Origin: Halioglobus japonicus
GTDB lineage: Bacteria > Pseudomonadota > Gammaproteobacteria > Pseudomonadales > Halieaceae
Assembly: GCA_902705825.1 (NCBI GenBank)
Contig: CACSIL010000002.1
Location: 88,606 to 145,164 of the forward strand
Reading direction: 5' to 3'
Length of the DNA stretch: 56,559 nt
Shown: one piece after another, positions 8,055 through 17,188 of the stretch
How the letters are laid out: the number at the start of each line of letters is the position of its first letter
Position numbering within the stretch: position 1 is the stretch's first letter
Position numbers and translations under genes: made by a program
The notes under the pieces: generated by a model
Told to the model about the DNA's origin: nothing
Seen by the model: the letters and a program-made list of their open reading frames with translations, nothing else
Databases searched by the model: none

Positions 8055-9539
8055 ATGGCTACGATAAATAAAAAAGAACATGTAGTAATACTTGGCGCGG
8101 GTCCTGCTGGACTGGCAACTGGTCACGAACTGAGTGTGAGCGGTGTCAAGGTGTCTGTAATAGACCGCAACGACTTTGTTGGGGGGCTATGCAACACCAA
8201 CGTATACAAGGGTTATAAGTTCGACTTGGGCGGGCACCGCTGGTTTACCAAGAATGAGGACCTGAACAATTGGTTTCGCCGCTTGATGGGCAGCGAGGTC
8301 GTGTGGGTCGAACGTATTAGCCGGATATACTACGACGGTGGGTATTACAGCTATCCGATCAGCATTTTGAACGTTATCAAGAACACGGGTATACCCACTA
8401 TTATTCATGCGGGTGTGACTTACCTGATATCTGCCCTTCAGTATTCTGTGTTTAACAAACCGATAATGAATATGAAGGACGCCTATGTGGCGCAGTTCGG
8501 TGGCAAGCTCTACGACATGTTTTTCCGCCGCTACAGTGAAAAAGTTTGGGGGCTTCCCTGTGAGAAGCTGTCTTCTGACTGGGTCTCTCAGCGCAGTGCC
8601 GGTCTGTCTATATGGACCGTGATCCAGGAGTCACTGCTCAAGACCAAGTCCGACAACGAAAGCCTCATTGAGGAGTTTATGTACCCGCGCGATGGCTATG
8701 TGCGGATACCTGAGCGTATGGCCGAAGATATTGTGGCTCAAAACGGCAATGAGGCAGTTAAGCTCGACTCGACAGTCACTAAGATTAAATACAATGGCCC
8801 CAACGATTTTGAAGTTATCTATGCCGATAAGGATGGTGGGGAAACTTCGATAGCCGCCACCACGGTAGTGTCAACCATACCGCTTGGCGTTCTGCCACGG
8901 ATTATGGAACCGGCTTGTGATCAGGCTGTGATAGATGCCGCCAAGGGGCTATCGTTCAGAGCTCTTATCACGGTAAACGTCATTCTGAAAAAGGAGCGTG
9001 TCTCCATCGATACCTGGCTCTATATCCAGGATGAAGATATTCTCTTTGGGCGCTTGCATGAACCCAAAAACTGGAGCCCTGCAATGGTTCCGGATCAATC
9101 GACTACTTCTCTGGTATTGGAGTGTTTCTGTACAAAGGATGACCATATCTGGAGTATGACCGATGAAGAAGTCGGCCAGCGGTGTGTTGAAGACCTGGAG
9201 AAGAAGCTCAAGTTTATCGACAGTTCAGAGGTGATTGATTTCACCTGTGTCAGAACGCTGCAGGCCTACCCTGTATACGATCTGGAGTACGCAGACAAAA
9301 TCGCCACTATCAACGAATTTTTATCGGGCTTTGAAGGCCTGCACATTGTTGGACGAGGCGGCACGCACCGCTACAATAATGCAGATCACTCCATCGAAAT
9401 GGGGCTGTTACTGGGCCGAAAAATACTCGGCTACGAAGTGGATCATATGGATGTAAATACTGAATCTGAGTACCATGAGATCAAAACTTCCCGCGATCTG
9501 AAGCGCGATTACTATGTCATAGAGGAGGAATGTAACTGA
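8055..9539 (+). CDS. HemY/UGM-like FAD-dependent oxidoreductase
   Basis: 494 residues. The N-terminus is a textbook Rossmann FAD site, VVILGAGPAGLATGHEL, followed by GGLCNT and FDLGGHRWF, and the C-terminus has the second FAD-contact segment LHIVGRGGTHRYNNADHS. It belongs to the amine-oxidase/protoporphyrinogen-oxidase-like group (COG1232), which overlaps with UDP-galactopyranose mutase-like enzymes. Members are common in polysaccharide loci with unknown substrates. Here it sits between two small membrane proteins and a GT2 glycosyltransferase, which favours sugar or lipid chemistry over heme synthesis. A second, diverged member lies at 15424. Confidence 0.85.
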   Translation: MATINKKEHVVILGAGPAGLATGHELSVSGVKVSVIDRNDFVGGLCNTNVYKGYKFDLGGHRWFTKNEDLNNWFRRLMGSEVVWVERISRIYYDGGYYSYPISILNVIKNTGIPTIIHAGVTYLISALQYSVFNKPIMNMKDAYVAQFGGKLYDMFFRRYSEKVWGLPCEKLSSDWVSQRSAGLSIWTVIQESLLKTKSDNESLIEEFMYPRDGYVRIPERMAEDIVAQNGNEAVKLDSTVTKIKYNGPNDFEVIYADKDGGETSIAATTVVSTIPLGVLPRIMEPACDQAVIDAAKGLSFRALITVNVILKKERVSIDTWLYIQDEDILFGRLHEPKNWSPAMVPDQSTTSLVLECFCTKDDHIWSMTDEEVGQRCVEDLEKKLKFIDSSEVIDFTCVRTLQAYPVYDLEYADKIATINEFLSGFEGLHIVGRGGTHRYNNADHSIEMGLLLGRKILGYEVDHMDVNTESEYHEIKTSRDLKRDYYVIEEECN

Positions 9540-9645
9540 CTCCCATACTCTGGATTCAGTGAGTTTCCTCCCTCCCCAAACAGTAAAATCGATAGAGAAA
9601 GCGGCGATCGTCCGGGTTCACGGCATCGCTGAGGGTTGACCACTT

Positions 9646-10719
9646 GTGTATACAGCTATGAATGAAACCGATGCAACAGGGACTTCAGCAGGGCAAACTC
9701 CCGATAAGGCCTTGAGCATCAGCGTCATTATGCCGGTGTACAACGGCGCCGAGTTTATCGTTCGGAGTTTGCCGCCTTTGCTCGATATGAAGCAGCGAGG
9801 AGAGGTTCTGGAGGTCATTGTTATCGACGATGGGTCTACAGATAGCAGCCAACAGATCGCTGATGAGTTGGGCGCAGTGGTGCTCTCTTCGGGTGGCCGT
9901 CTGGGGCCGGGTGCCGCGCGCAATCAAGCCGCTGAAGTGGCGCAGGGCGAGTTTCTCTGGTTTGTCGATGCAGATGTAGTGGTTCATTCTGATGCTGCCC
10001 AATGCCTGGTCAAGGGGTTCGCCACTGAGCAGATCGTCGCTGTCTTTGGTTCCTATGACAGCAATCCCCCGGCGCGAAATTTCTTTTCCCAATACAAGAA
10101 TCTGGTTCACCACTATTATCATCAACGCGCCAGCGATGAAGCTCAGACATTTTGGTCCGGCTGTGGCGCCGTCCGGCGTGATGCGTTTTTGGCTTCAGGT
10201 GGCTTTGATGTAGAGCGCTATCAATATCCTTCAATTGAAGATATTGAGCTTGGACACAGGCTGATTGGCGCGGGGGGCAGGGTGCGATTACTGCGCGACG
10301 TTCAGTGTACACACCTGAAAGTATGGCGTTTTGGCAATCTTATTCACACGGAAATATTCCGACGAGCGATACCCTGGTCACGACTGATTCTTGGGTCCGG
10401 GTCCGGGATTCCCAATGATCTTAACGTGGGTATGTCGGAACAGGTTCGAGCGGGTATAGCGGGTTTTTTATTCCTTTCGATACTGGCCTATATTGTCGGG
10501 ATCGTCGGAGTTTCGGCGCCTCTTCTGATGGCCATGTTGGTGTTGTATGCCAACTGGGAAATCCTGCAATTTTTCTATAAAAAGGGCGGGCCGGTATTTG
10601 CTTGTGGAGCCTTGCTCTACCATCAGGTGTACTACCTGTATAGTGCGTCGGCATTTGCCTGGGTATACATCGAGCAAAATGTGCTCGGATATTTCTTCGC
10701 CAGACCGCGCGGCTCCTGA
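9646..10719 (+). CDS. Family 2 glycosyltransferase with C-terminal membrane segments
   Basis: 357 residues. The GT-A nucleotide-sugar fold is clear: SISVIMPVYNGAEF, VIVIDDGSTD and the metal-binding WFVDADVVVHSD (DAD motif near residue 108), then GCGAVRRDAF and SIEDIELGHRL. After about residue 265 there are two hydrophobic segments, so the catalytic domain is probably held at the cytoplasmic face of the inner membrane. GTG 9646 is chosen because GAGGGT lies nine bases upstream; the ATG at 9658 is an alternative. It follows the HemY-like gene by about 100 bases. Donor and acceptor are unknown; transfer to a lipid carrier is likely for this architecture. Confidence 0.88.
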   Translation: MYTAMNETDATGTSAGQTPDKALSISVIMPVYNGAEFIVRSLPPLLDMKQRGEVLEVIVIDDGSTDSSQQIADELGAVVLSSGGRLGPGAARNQAAEVAQGEFLWFVDADVVVHSDAAQCLVKGFATEQIVAVFGSYDSNPPARNFFSQYKNLVHHYYHQRASDEAQTFWSGCGAVRRDAFLASGGFDVERYQYPSIEDIELGHRLIGAGGRVRLLRDVQCTHLKVWRFGNLIHTEIFRRAIPWSRLILGSGSGIPNDLNVGMSEQVRAGIAGFLFLSILAYIVGIVGVSAPLLMAMLVLYANWEILQFFYKKGGPVFACGALLYHQVYYLYSASAFAWVYIEQNVLGYFFARPRGS

Positions 10720-10869
10720 TCACCGCATCGACTCTCCAGGGAGAAGCCTGCGGGCTAGTCAGTTAATGTCACTGGCTTAAATCTGCCCAGCGGATGGATT
10801 TCCCACAATATTATCCGCCTCGACTCTGCTAGAGTATGCGACCTGAAAACGCAGGTATTCGCCCTCTCG

Positions 10870-12237
10870 ATGAAAGTACTCTCCCTGACAACTCTGCGCG
10901 AATTGCTCGCATTGTCATTGCCTATTGTGGTGTCGCAGGGCGCGTTTGCGGTCATGGTATTTACCGACCGTCTATTCATGTCCTATATCGATGCCGCTCA
11001 TATCGCCGCTGCGCTGGGCGGCGGTGTGGCATCGTACTTTTGTTTCTCGTTGTTCATTGGCTTGATCAGCTACGGCAATGCGCTTGTTGCCCAGTACTAT
11101 GGCGCGGGGCATATGGCAAAGTGCTCACTCGTCATGTCTCAGGGTGTTCTTATTGCGCTGTGCAGCACCCCTGTACTGTTGGTGATAGCCTATTTCGGTG
11201 GTGAAGTGTTCGGCATGATCGGGCACGACCCACGGCAGGTGCCGCTGGAAACAATCTATTTTCAGATTCTGATGGCAGGCAGTGTCTTTACGCTGATCAA
11301 GGCGAGTCTGGCCAGCTATTTTGCAGGTATTGGCCGTACCCGGATTGTTATGGTTACGGATCTGTTGGGTGCGGCCCTCAATATTCCTCTGTCATGGATT
11401 TTGATATTTGGAGAATTTGGCTTTCCTGAAATGGGTATTGCCGGTGCTGCGCTAGGCACGATCGCGGCCACAGTATTCACTATCGGCATCTATCTGCTTT
11501 TTTATCTGGCAAAAAAACACCAGCATCAATTTCACGTGGCCGCCTCTTTCCGATTTGACTCCGCCATTATGCGCCGCTACCTGCGCCTGGGTATGCCCTC
11601 GGGTTTGGAGACATTTATGAATGTTTCCAGCTTCAATCTTTTCCTGTTGCTGTTTCAAACCTATGGTGTTGTCGAGGGGGCTGCCATCTCCATCGTTTTC
11701 AATTGGGATATGCTCTCGTTTATACCTATGACAGGTCTGAGTATCGGGGTAATGAGCCTGATTGGCAGGTTTGTGGGAGCCGGCAATATGACGCGTGCGA
11801 ATCAGGTGATCTCTTCAGGCTTGATTGCTGCGCTGGGTTACTCGATGGTCTTGGCGATTCTGTTTCTGGTGTTTCGCACCGAACTTGTGGAGGTATTTTC
11901 CACAGAGGGTGAGGAGTTCCGGGCCATCAGTGAATTGGCCAGCTATATGATGATTGGTCTGGTCAGCTATGTCGTCGCTGATGCCTGTATCCTGATTGCA
12001 GGGGGCACGCTTCGTGGTGCAGGTGATACGCGCTGGACCATGATCACCTCAATATCAGTGCACTGGGTAATGTTATTGGCGCAGTATTTAGTGATAGTGG
12101 TGTACGGTTACGGCCCGCGTGTATCCTGGTGGATCTTTGTCGCCATGCTGATCACACTCGCATTGCTGTATCTTATGCGCTTGTTCGGTGGCACCTGGCG
12201 TGAGCCGTCCAGACTGGCCCGGGTAATGCATGAATGA
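10870..12237 (+). CDS. MATE family multidrug/organic-ion exporter
   Basis: 455 residues with about twelve hydrophobic helices arranged as two related halves, typical of MATE antiporters of the NorM/DinF kind. Recognisable features include LALSLPIVVSQGAFAVMVF at the first helix, VAQYYGAG, and in the second half LRLGMPSGLETF and IAGGTLRGAGDTRW. MATE proteins export cationic or other small molecules in exchange for Na+ or H+. It follows the GT2 gene by 150 bases and converges on the acyltransferase gene with only 14 bases between stops. A flippase-like role for a lipid-linked product is conceivable, but the drug/metabolite exporter assignment is safer. Confidence 0.9.
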   Translation: MKVLSLTTLRELLALSLPIVVSQGAFAVMVFTDRLFMSYIDAAHIAAALGGGVASYFCFSLFIGLISYGNALVAQYYGAGHMAKCSLVMSQGVLIALCSTPVLLVIAYFGGEVFGMIGHDPRQVPLETIYFQILMAGSVFTLIKASLASYFAGIGRTRIVMVTDLLGAALNIPLSWILIFGEFGFPEMGIAGAALGTIAATVFTIGIYLLFYLAKKHQHQFHVAASFRFDSAIMRRYLRLGMPSGLETFMNVSSFNLFLLLFQTYGVVEGAAISIVFNWDMLSFIPMTGLSIGVMSLIGRFVGAGNMTRANQVISSGLIAALGYSMVLAILFLVFRTELVEVFSTEGEEFRAISELASYMMIGLVSYVVADACILIAGGTLRGAGDTRWTMITSISVHWVMLLAQYLVIVVYGYGPRVSWWIFVAMLITLALLYLMRLFGGTWREPSRLARVMHE

Positions 12238-12251
12238 TGTAAAAGGCTGGA

Positions 12252-13133
12252 CTAAAGCGTGAGAAACCTGCGCAGCAGACTGTCTGTTCCTTTGTGCTGC
12301 TCACGGGTCACCAGCAGCTGCGCCAGTTGAGTTTCGATCTCTGAAGACACTTGTGTGCGCAGCGATTGCAGTGTTTTCTTCGTCGGCGTTTTTCCTTTGA
12401 ATCGCGCGAGGTTGAGCGGCTTGCCGAAACCGAGGAAGCAGCGCTGTGGTTTTGGAAACAGTGTGCCGAGGCTGCCGGTTGGAATCGGGGGGAGGATATC
12501 GGTACGAATATCCTCATTCAGTACGCCCAGTTTTGTCAGCAGTTTACCCAATGCAGAATCGGGGAGTTCCTGTCCTTCCAGCAGGTGATCATAGAACTCA
12601 TCCGGGCCAACCAGGGCGAACGGCATAATTGTGTAGCCGTGCATGGCGGCAAGTTTTACAAACCCATAGCGTTCTTTCCACTGCAGTTCATACAGTTTAG
12701 AGGCAGGCTTGACCGCTTCATGGGCTCCGCCGGGAAAAACCAGCAGATCCTGTTTGTCTTCCATCAGTGCCGTGCAGACTTGTGGATGCCCCATCACCAG
12801 ACCATTTGAAATAAGAAAATCCGCAATGCTCTGATTGCCAAACAGGAACTTGTCACCCATGCCCCGGGGAAAACGATTCAATTCCTTGATGAATAGAGGC
12901 GAGAGGATCGCGCCATCCAGGGCAAACAGAGAATGGTTACCAACGAACAGGCAGGGTTGTTCAGGAATGTTATCGGCCCCGATTATCATGGGGTTGAACA
13001 ACCGTTTGATAATACGGTAGCCCATCTCCATGGTCAGCCCGCGGGGGGCTTTAACCTCAAGTGCTCTGGCTATATGTAGCCGCAGCGCTTCTTCGTCGCC
13101 CAGCGGCTCACTGTCTTTATCAAATAGGGACAT
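12252..13133 (-). CDS. PlsC-like lysophospholipid/glycerol acyltransferase
   Basis: 293 residues. The core acyltransferase block is visible: FVGNHSLFALDGAIL with the catalytic His and an Asp (spacing x5 rather than the classic x4), then LVFPGGAHEAVKP, the glycerol-binding region, and MPFALVGPDEFYDHL. This pattern resembles TMEM68/DGAT-like acyltransferases in the LPLAT superfamily. The expected reaction is transfer of an acyl chain from acyl-CoA or acyl-ACP to a glycerolipid or similar alcohol. It is transcribed opposite to its neighbours and alone. The exact acceptor cannot be told. Confidence 0.85.
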   Translation of the reverse strand: MSLFDKDSEPLGDEEALRLHIARALEVKAPRGLTMEMGYRIIKRLFNPMIIGADNIPEQPCLFVGNHSLFALDGAILSPLFIKELNRFPRGMGDKFLFGNQSIADFLISNGLVMGHPQVCTALMEDKQDLLVFPGGAHEAVKPASKLYELQWKERYGFVKLAAMHGYTIMPFALVGPDEFYDHLLEGQELPDSALGKLLTKLGVLNEDIRTDILPPIPTGSLGTLFPKPQRCFLGFGKPLNLARFKGKTPTKKTLQSLRTQVSSEIETQLAQLLVTREQHKGTDSLLRRFLTL

Positions 13134-13273
13134 GGTTGGAGTAGCCTGCTAAAACGTTAAAGTATACCGTTGCCACTTGTTACAGCCTAGCGGGATTTGG
13201 GTGTGTCGGCTTCCGATACCCTCTGATTTGGGCTAGAGTGCAGCGACATCTCAGCTGTCAAAAGGGCGTACTT

Positions 13274-14125
13274 ATGAAGGGTAAACACGTAGCTATTACC
13301 GGGCCCACGGCCGGAATCGGGCGTACCACGAGCCTCGAACTGGCCCGCCAGGGGGCACAACTGACATTATTGTGCCGCAGTGCCGAGAAGGCAGAACTGT
13401 TGGCGCAGGAGATTATCGCGCTGGGCGGGCCCTCGCCGGATATTGTGATAATGGACATGGCGAGCCTCGACAGCGTGCAGGCCGCTGCAGAAGCACTGGT
13501 AGCTCAAGGCAAAGCTTTGGATGTGCTGCTGAATAACGCCGGTGTTATCAATACCTCTCGCAAAGAAACCGTGGACGGCTTTGAGGAGACCCTGGCGGTG
13601 AATCACTTTGCGCCATTCCTGCTCACGGGTTTGCTGTTGCCCCTCCTGCAACAGGCTGAGGGGGCGCGCATTGTTAACGTTGCTTCTGACGCGCACAGTT
13701 TTGTGAAGAATATGGGTCTTGACGATATGCAGGCCTTGCAGAGCTATAAGACGTTTCGCGAATACGGCCGCTCAAAACTTGCGAACATACTTTTTACGCG
13801 CCGCCTGTCGCAACAATTATCTGACCAGGGGATCACCGTGAACTGTCTGCACCCAGGTGCTGTTTCGACCTCGCTGGGCACGCAGAATAATGGCCTCCTA
13901 GGTAAACTCCTACCGCTATTGCTGAAACCCTTTTTTCGGACCCCGCAGCAGGGCGCGGAAACCTCGATCTATCTGTGTTCCAGCGACGCTGTCGCGGGTG
14001 TCACGGGCGAATATTTCGTTGATTGTAAGGTGCGCAAGACCAAGGCGTGGGCACGCGACGATGCCGAGGCAGAGCGCCTGTGGCAGTATACTGAGGGTTG
14101 CCTTGAATACTCCTTCCCTGTGTAG
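13274..14125 (+). CDS. Short-chain dehydrogenase/reductase (retinol-dehydrogenase-like)
   Basis: 283 residues from ATG 13274. The Rossmann motif is GPTAGIGRTT (T-G-x3-G-x-G with Pro inserted), followed by NNAGV, NVASDAHS with the catalytic Ser, and YGRSKLANILF with the catalytic Tyr and Lys. The latter sequence is characteristic of RDH11-14/WWOX-type SDRs. The frame is open 12 codons upstream, but ATG 13274 places the first strand normally. It probably uses NADP(H) on a lipophilic alcohol or carbonyl. It stands alone, with divergent acyltransferase upstream and a 339-base gap downstream. Confidence 0.9.
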   Translation: MKGKHVAITGPTAGIGRTTSLELARQGAQLTLLCRSAEKAELLAQEIIALGGPSPDIVIMDMASLDSVQAAAEALVAQGKALDVLLNNAGVINTSRKETVDGFEETLAVNHFAPFLLTGLLLPLLQQAEGARIVNVASDAHSFVKNMGLDDMQALQSYKTFREYGRSKLANILFTRRLSQQLSDQGITVNCLHPGAVSTSLGTQNNGLLGKLLPLLLKPFFRTPQQGAETSIYLCSSDAVAGVTGEYFVDCKVRKTKAWARDDAEAERLWQYTEGCLEYSFPV

Positions 14126-14464
14126 TTGGACACTCCCGGCTCCTTTGAGTGATGCGGCTTCAGCGTAATACCTGCGGTATAAACGCGGCGTTTTGATGTG
14201 GCGCCGATACCCGGTAGTGAGGCGTGTGTCCCAAAAGAAACGCTGGGCAGTGGACGCCCGGATTGGAATAACATACTGTCTCCGGTCCTGCGGCGCAGGA
14301 GGGCAGCGCAGTGGTGGCTAGCGAGAACCAGACAATCCTCCGACCGGGATTGGATGGCCAGCTCTGCAGGGCCAGCGAGCTGCCCTGATAACGGGTAAAC
14401 GGGTAATGAGCAACCCGATTTTTTGGGTTGAAACCCCGGCAATAGATAATAGTTGAGAATTTAC
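14126..14464. other. Intergenic region before the glycan cluster
   Basis: No credible gene; the minus-strand frames here lack any recognisable motif. It contains a small inverted repeat ATACC-TGC-GGTAT near 14168 and a hairpin CAACCC-loop-GGGTTG at 14411-14430. The promoter of the downstream cluster should lie in this stretch, but I see no unambiguous elements. Confidence 0.5.
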
Positions 14465-15421
14465 ATGGGTGATACCAACCCCGGAACATTGCGGAAAACG
14501 AAAGTCGTGATAACCGGCGGCGCTGGCCTGGTAGGTCAGAACCTGATTATCAAACTGCTCGCCAACGGCTGTAATGACCTTCACGTGATAGATAAGTCCA
14601 GTCAGAATCTGGCAATTGCAGCTGATTTACACGCGGGCGTGACATTCAGCGAAGCGGATTTGTCTGAAACGGGTGCCTGGCAGCGATCCCTCGCCGGAGC
14701 GGATGTCGTGGTGTTACTGCATGCACAAATTGGTGGCATTGCCCCGGATGCGTTTCAGCGCAATAATGTTATCGCTACCAAAAACGTTCTTGATGCTGTG
14801 CCTCGCAGCGCCTACATCGTTCATGTCAGCTCGTCTGTGACTGAATCGGCTGCGAACGATGATTACAGTACAACCAAAGCTATTCAGGAAGAACTGGTCG
14901 TCAACTCCGGCCTGCCCTATACCGTGCTGCGTCCCACCCTGATGTTTGGCTGGTTTGATCGAAAACACCTCGGCTGGCTGTCGCAGTTTATGTCTGCCTC
15001 ACCGGTATTCCCCATTCCCGGCAATGGGATTTACATCCGTCAGCCACTTTACGCGGGTGATTTTACCGACATCATACTCTCGTGTATTGAAAAGCGTCCG
15101 CCATCTGGGTGCTATAACATTTCGGGTAAGGAAAAAATTTCTTACATTGACATCATTCGTAGAATAAAGGCCGCTAAACGCAGCTCATGCCTGTTGCTCA
15201 AGATCCCATACTCGCTGTTCTATTTCCTGCTGAAGGTGTATGCGATATTTGACCGTGACCCACCGTTTACGACAACGCAACTACAAGCCCTGGTGCTGGA
15301 TGAGGTGTTCGAGGACATCGACTGGGAACGTATTTTTGATGTCACAGCAACACCGCTTGACCAGGCAATTCACGATACGTTTGCACATCCCGTGTACAGT
15401 AAAATCAGGTTGAAATTTTAG
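14465..15421 (+). CDS. NAD-dependent epimerase/dehydratase (extended SDR)
   Basis: 318 residues from ATG 14465. VVITGGAGLVGQNL gives the G-x2-G-x2-G NAD site of extended SDRs, HVSSSVTES carries the catalytic Ser region, and YSTTKAIQEELV holds the Tyr-x3-Lys pair. GNGIYIRQPLYAGDF resembles the sugar-binding part of nucleotide-sugar epimerases and of sterol-dehydrogenase-like members. It opens the glycan cluster, and the flavoprotein starts two bases after its stop. Likely substrates are nucleotide sugars or lipid-linked sugars, not determinable here. The upstream TTG at 14453 is an alternative start. Confidence 0.88.
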   Translation: MGDTNPGTLRKTKVVITGGAGLVGQNLIIKLLANGCNDLHVIDKSSQNLAIAADLHAGVTFSEADLSETGAWQRSLAGADVVVLLHAQIGGIAPDAFQRNNVIATKNVLDAVPRSAYIVHVSSSVTESAANDDYSTTKAIQEELVVNSGLPYTVLRPTLMFGWFDRKHLGWLSQFMSASPVFPIPGNGIYIRQPLYAGDFTDIILSCIEKRPPSGCYNISGKEKISYIDIIRRIKAAKRSSCLLLKIPYSLFYFLLKVYAIFDRDPPFTTTQLQALVLDEVFEDIDWERIFDVTATPLDQAIHDTFAHPVYSKIRLKF

Positions 15422-15423
15422 CT

Positions 15424-16713
15424 ATGGCGAACATTGCAGTTGTCGGCGGCGGGCCGATGGGGCTCGCAACAGCGTACCACCTGCTCAAACAGGGCCATCA
15501 GGTTACTTTGTTTGAAGCAGACAAGACACTGGGCGGGATGAGTGCGTCCTTTGTTTTCGATGGCATCAAAATAGAGCGCTACTACCACTTTATCTGCAAA
15601 TCTGACGACCCATTGTTTGCGCTACTGGCTGAGCTCGGTATTGAAAACACATTGCGCTGGACGCAAACGCGCATGGGGTATTACTACCAGGGAGCGCTTC
15701 GCAACTGGGGTGACCCCGTTGCACTGTTGAAATTTCCCGGTTTGAGTCTGATCAGCAAAATTCGCTATGGGCTGTTGGCTTTCATCTCGACGAAGCGAAG
15801 CGACTGGACCAAACTCGACAATGTCGATGCCGTTACCTGGTTGAAGCGATGGGTAGGGCAGAGTGCGTACGACATTCTGTGGAGACCGTTATTTGAACTG
15901 AAATTTTATCACTACACGTCGAATCTATCTGCGGCGTGGATCTGGTCCAGGTTAAAGCGTGTCGGTACCTCCCGCAAGAATCTATTGCAGGAGGAACTGG
16001 GGTATCTGCAGGGTGGCTCGGATACTTTTCTCGATGCGATAGCAGCGCGTATTGAATCCCTGGGCGGCGCTGTTCATCTCAATGAAGCCGTGCAGGAAGT
16101 ACTGCTGGAAAACGGGGAGCTGAGGGGCGTTCGCACTCAAGCTGGCAACTTCGAATTTGATCGTGTGGTCAGTACGATACCCATGCCCTATGTCTCAGCG
16201 ATGGTGCCAAAATTGCCACCGGCGATTCTCGATAAGTACGACTCTGTTAATAATATTGCGGTGGTGTGTGTGTTGGTGCATCTGAGTGAGGCACTGACCC
16301 CGTATTTCTGGCTCAATATCAGTGATCCGGATATCGATATTCCAGGCTTTATCGAATACAGCAACCTCAATCCACTGGATGGGCATATTGTGTATGCGCC
16401 ATTTTACATACCGGGTGAGCACGCGGATTACCAAAAGGATGATGCGTTTTTTGTTGAGAAAGTACGCCGCTACCTGTTTGCAGTGAAGCCAGATCTGGAG
16501 GAGTCCGATATTCTGAAGATCGCCGCTGGCCGCTACCGTTACGCACAGCCTATTTGCGAGCCTGAATTTTTGACGCGCCTACCCGATATCAATCCGGGAG
16601 TAGAAGGCCTGTACATTGCTGACACCTGCTTTTACTACCCGCAAGACAGGTCAATTTCAGAGAGCGTTAAGTTGGGTCGGACATTGGCAAATATGGCAGG
16701 TGGGCAGGATTGA
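15424..16713 (+). CDS. Second HemY/UGM-like FAD-dependent oxidoreductase
   Basis: 429 residues. The N-terminus NIAVVGGGPMGLATAYHLL is the FAD Rossmann site, with LGGMSASFVFDG following, and the C-terminal GLYIADTCFYYPQDRS closes the FAD pocket. It belongs to the same broad amine-oxidase/protoporphyrinogen-oxidase-like group as the 8055 gene, but the two are clearly diverged in length and in most motifs. It begins two bases after the epimerase stop and is followed by GtrA, so it is embedded in the glycan operon. A redox or mutase reaction on a sugar or polyprenyl-linked sugar is a reasonable guess. Heme synthesis is unlikely from context. Confidence 0.86.
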   Translation: MANIAVVGGGPMGLATAYHLLKQGHQVTLFEADKTLGGMSASFVFDGIKIERYYHFICKSDDPLFALLAELGIENTLRWTQTRMGYYYQGALRNWGDPVALLKFPGLSLISKIRYGLLAFISTKRSDWTKLDNVDAVTWLKRWVGQSAYDILWRPLFELKFYHYTSNLSAAWIWSRLKRVGTSRKNLLQEELGYLQGGSDTFLDAIAARIESLGGAVHLNEAVQEVLLENGELRGVRTQAGNFEFDRVVSTIPMPYVSAMVPKLPPAILDKYDSVNNIAVVCVLVHLSEALTPYFWLNISDPDIDIPGFIEYSNLNPLDGHIVYAPFYIPGEHADYQKDDAFFVEKVRRYLFAVKPDLEESDILKIAAGRYRYAQPICEPEFLTRLPDINPGVEGLYIADTCFYYPQDRSISESVKLGRTLANMAGGQD

Positions 16714-16742
16714 GAAGTCTCCGAAACGTATCCGGGGCTTTA

Positions 16743-17147
16743 ATGAGTACAAGATTTATACGCTTTTTGCTGGCGGGAGGGCTGGCGGCAGTTGTCAATT
16801 TCGGCAGCCGTTTCTTTTACAATATTTTTGTCGATTTCAGCACAGCCGTAGTGCTGGCGTTTATAACCGGTCTGACAACAGGCTATCTGCTTAACAAGCG
16901 CTATGTTTTCACCACCAGCGGAAACTCTGTCGTGCAGGAAGTCATCTGGTTTGTTGTCATCAATCTACTGGCACTGGCACAGACCTGGGGATTGAGCGTT
17001 TACCTGGTGCAGCTGCTGCCAGAATACATCACCACAGATGGTCCGGGCGGTGTCGCGCTGATTGCCGCTCTGGCACACGGGGCAGGTGTTCTTTTGCCAG
17101 TGTTCACCAGTTATATCGGCCACAAGTACCTTACGTTCAGGGAATAG
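16743..17147 (+). CDS. GtrA family membrane protein
   Basis: 134 residues with four hydrophobic helices and the family's opening FIRFLLAGGLAAVVNFGSR and GYLLNKRYVF. GtrA proteins are thought to flip or present polyprenyl-phosphate-linked sugars; the mycobacterial member Rv3789 is encoded beside dprE1 and dprE2. Finding one four genes upstream of dprE2 here strengthens the lipid-linked arabinose reading. ATG 16743 is chosen because it begins at the conserved first helix; a TTG at 16710 overlapping the previous stop is possible. Confidence 0.9.
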   Translation: MSTRFIRFLLAGGLAAVVNFGSRFFYNIFVDFSTAVVLAFITGLTTGYLLNKRYVFTTSGNSVVQEVIWFVVINLLALAQTWGLSVYLVQLLPEYITTDGPGGVALIAALAHGAGVLLPVFTSYIGHKYLTFRE

Positions 17148-17188
17148 CATACAATTCGGGAAATAATAACGTGTTGAGGGCGCAGTGA

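Noticed and set aside
9646..10719. GT2 protein considered as the arabinosyltransferase for the dprE pathway
   Set aside because: It has a GT-A nucleotide-sugar fold (DAD motif) and few membrane helices, while polyprenyl-phosphate donors are normally used by multi-helix GT-C enzymes.
14411..14430. Hairpin CAACCC-loop-GGGTTG before the epimerase
   Set aside because: Six-bp stem without a T run, about 285 bases from the previous stop; not assigned a function.
13969..14584. Minus-strand frames after the SDR at 13274
   Set aside because: Overlap the SDR and epimerase genes; no recognisable domain or start signal.
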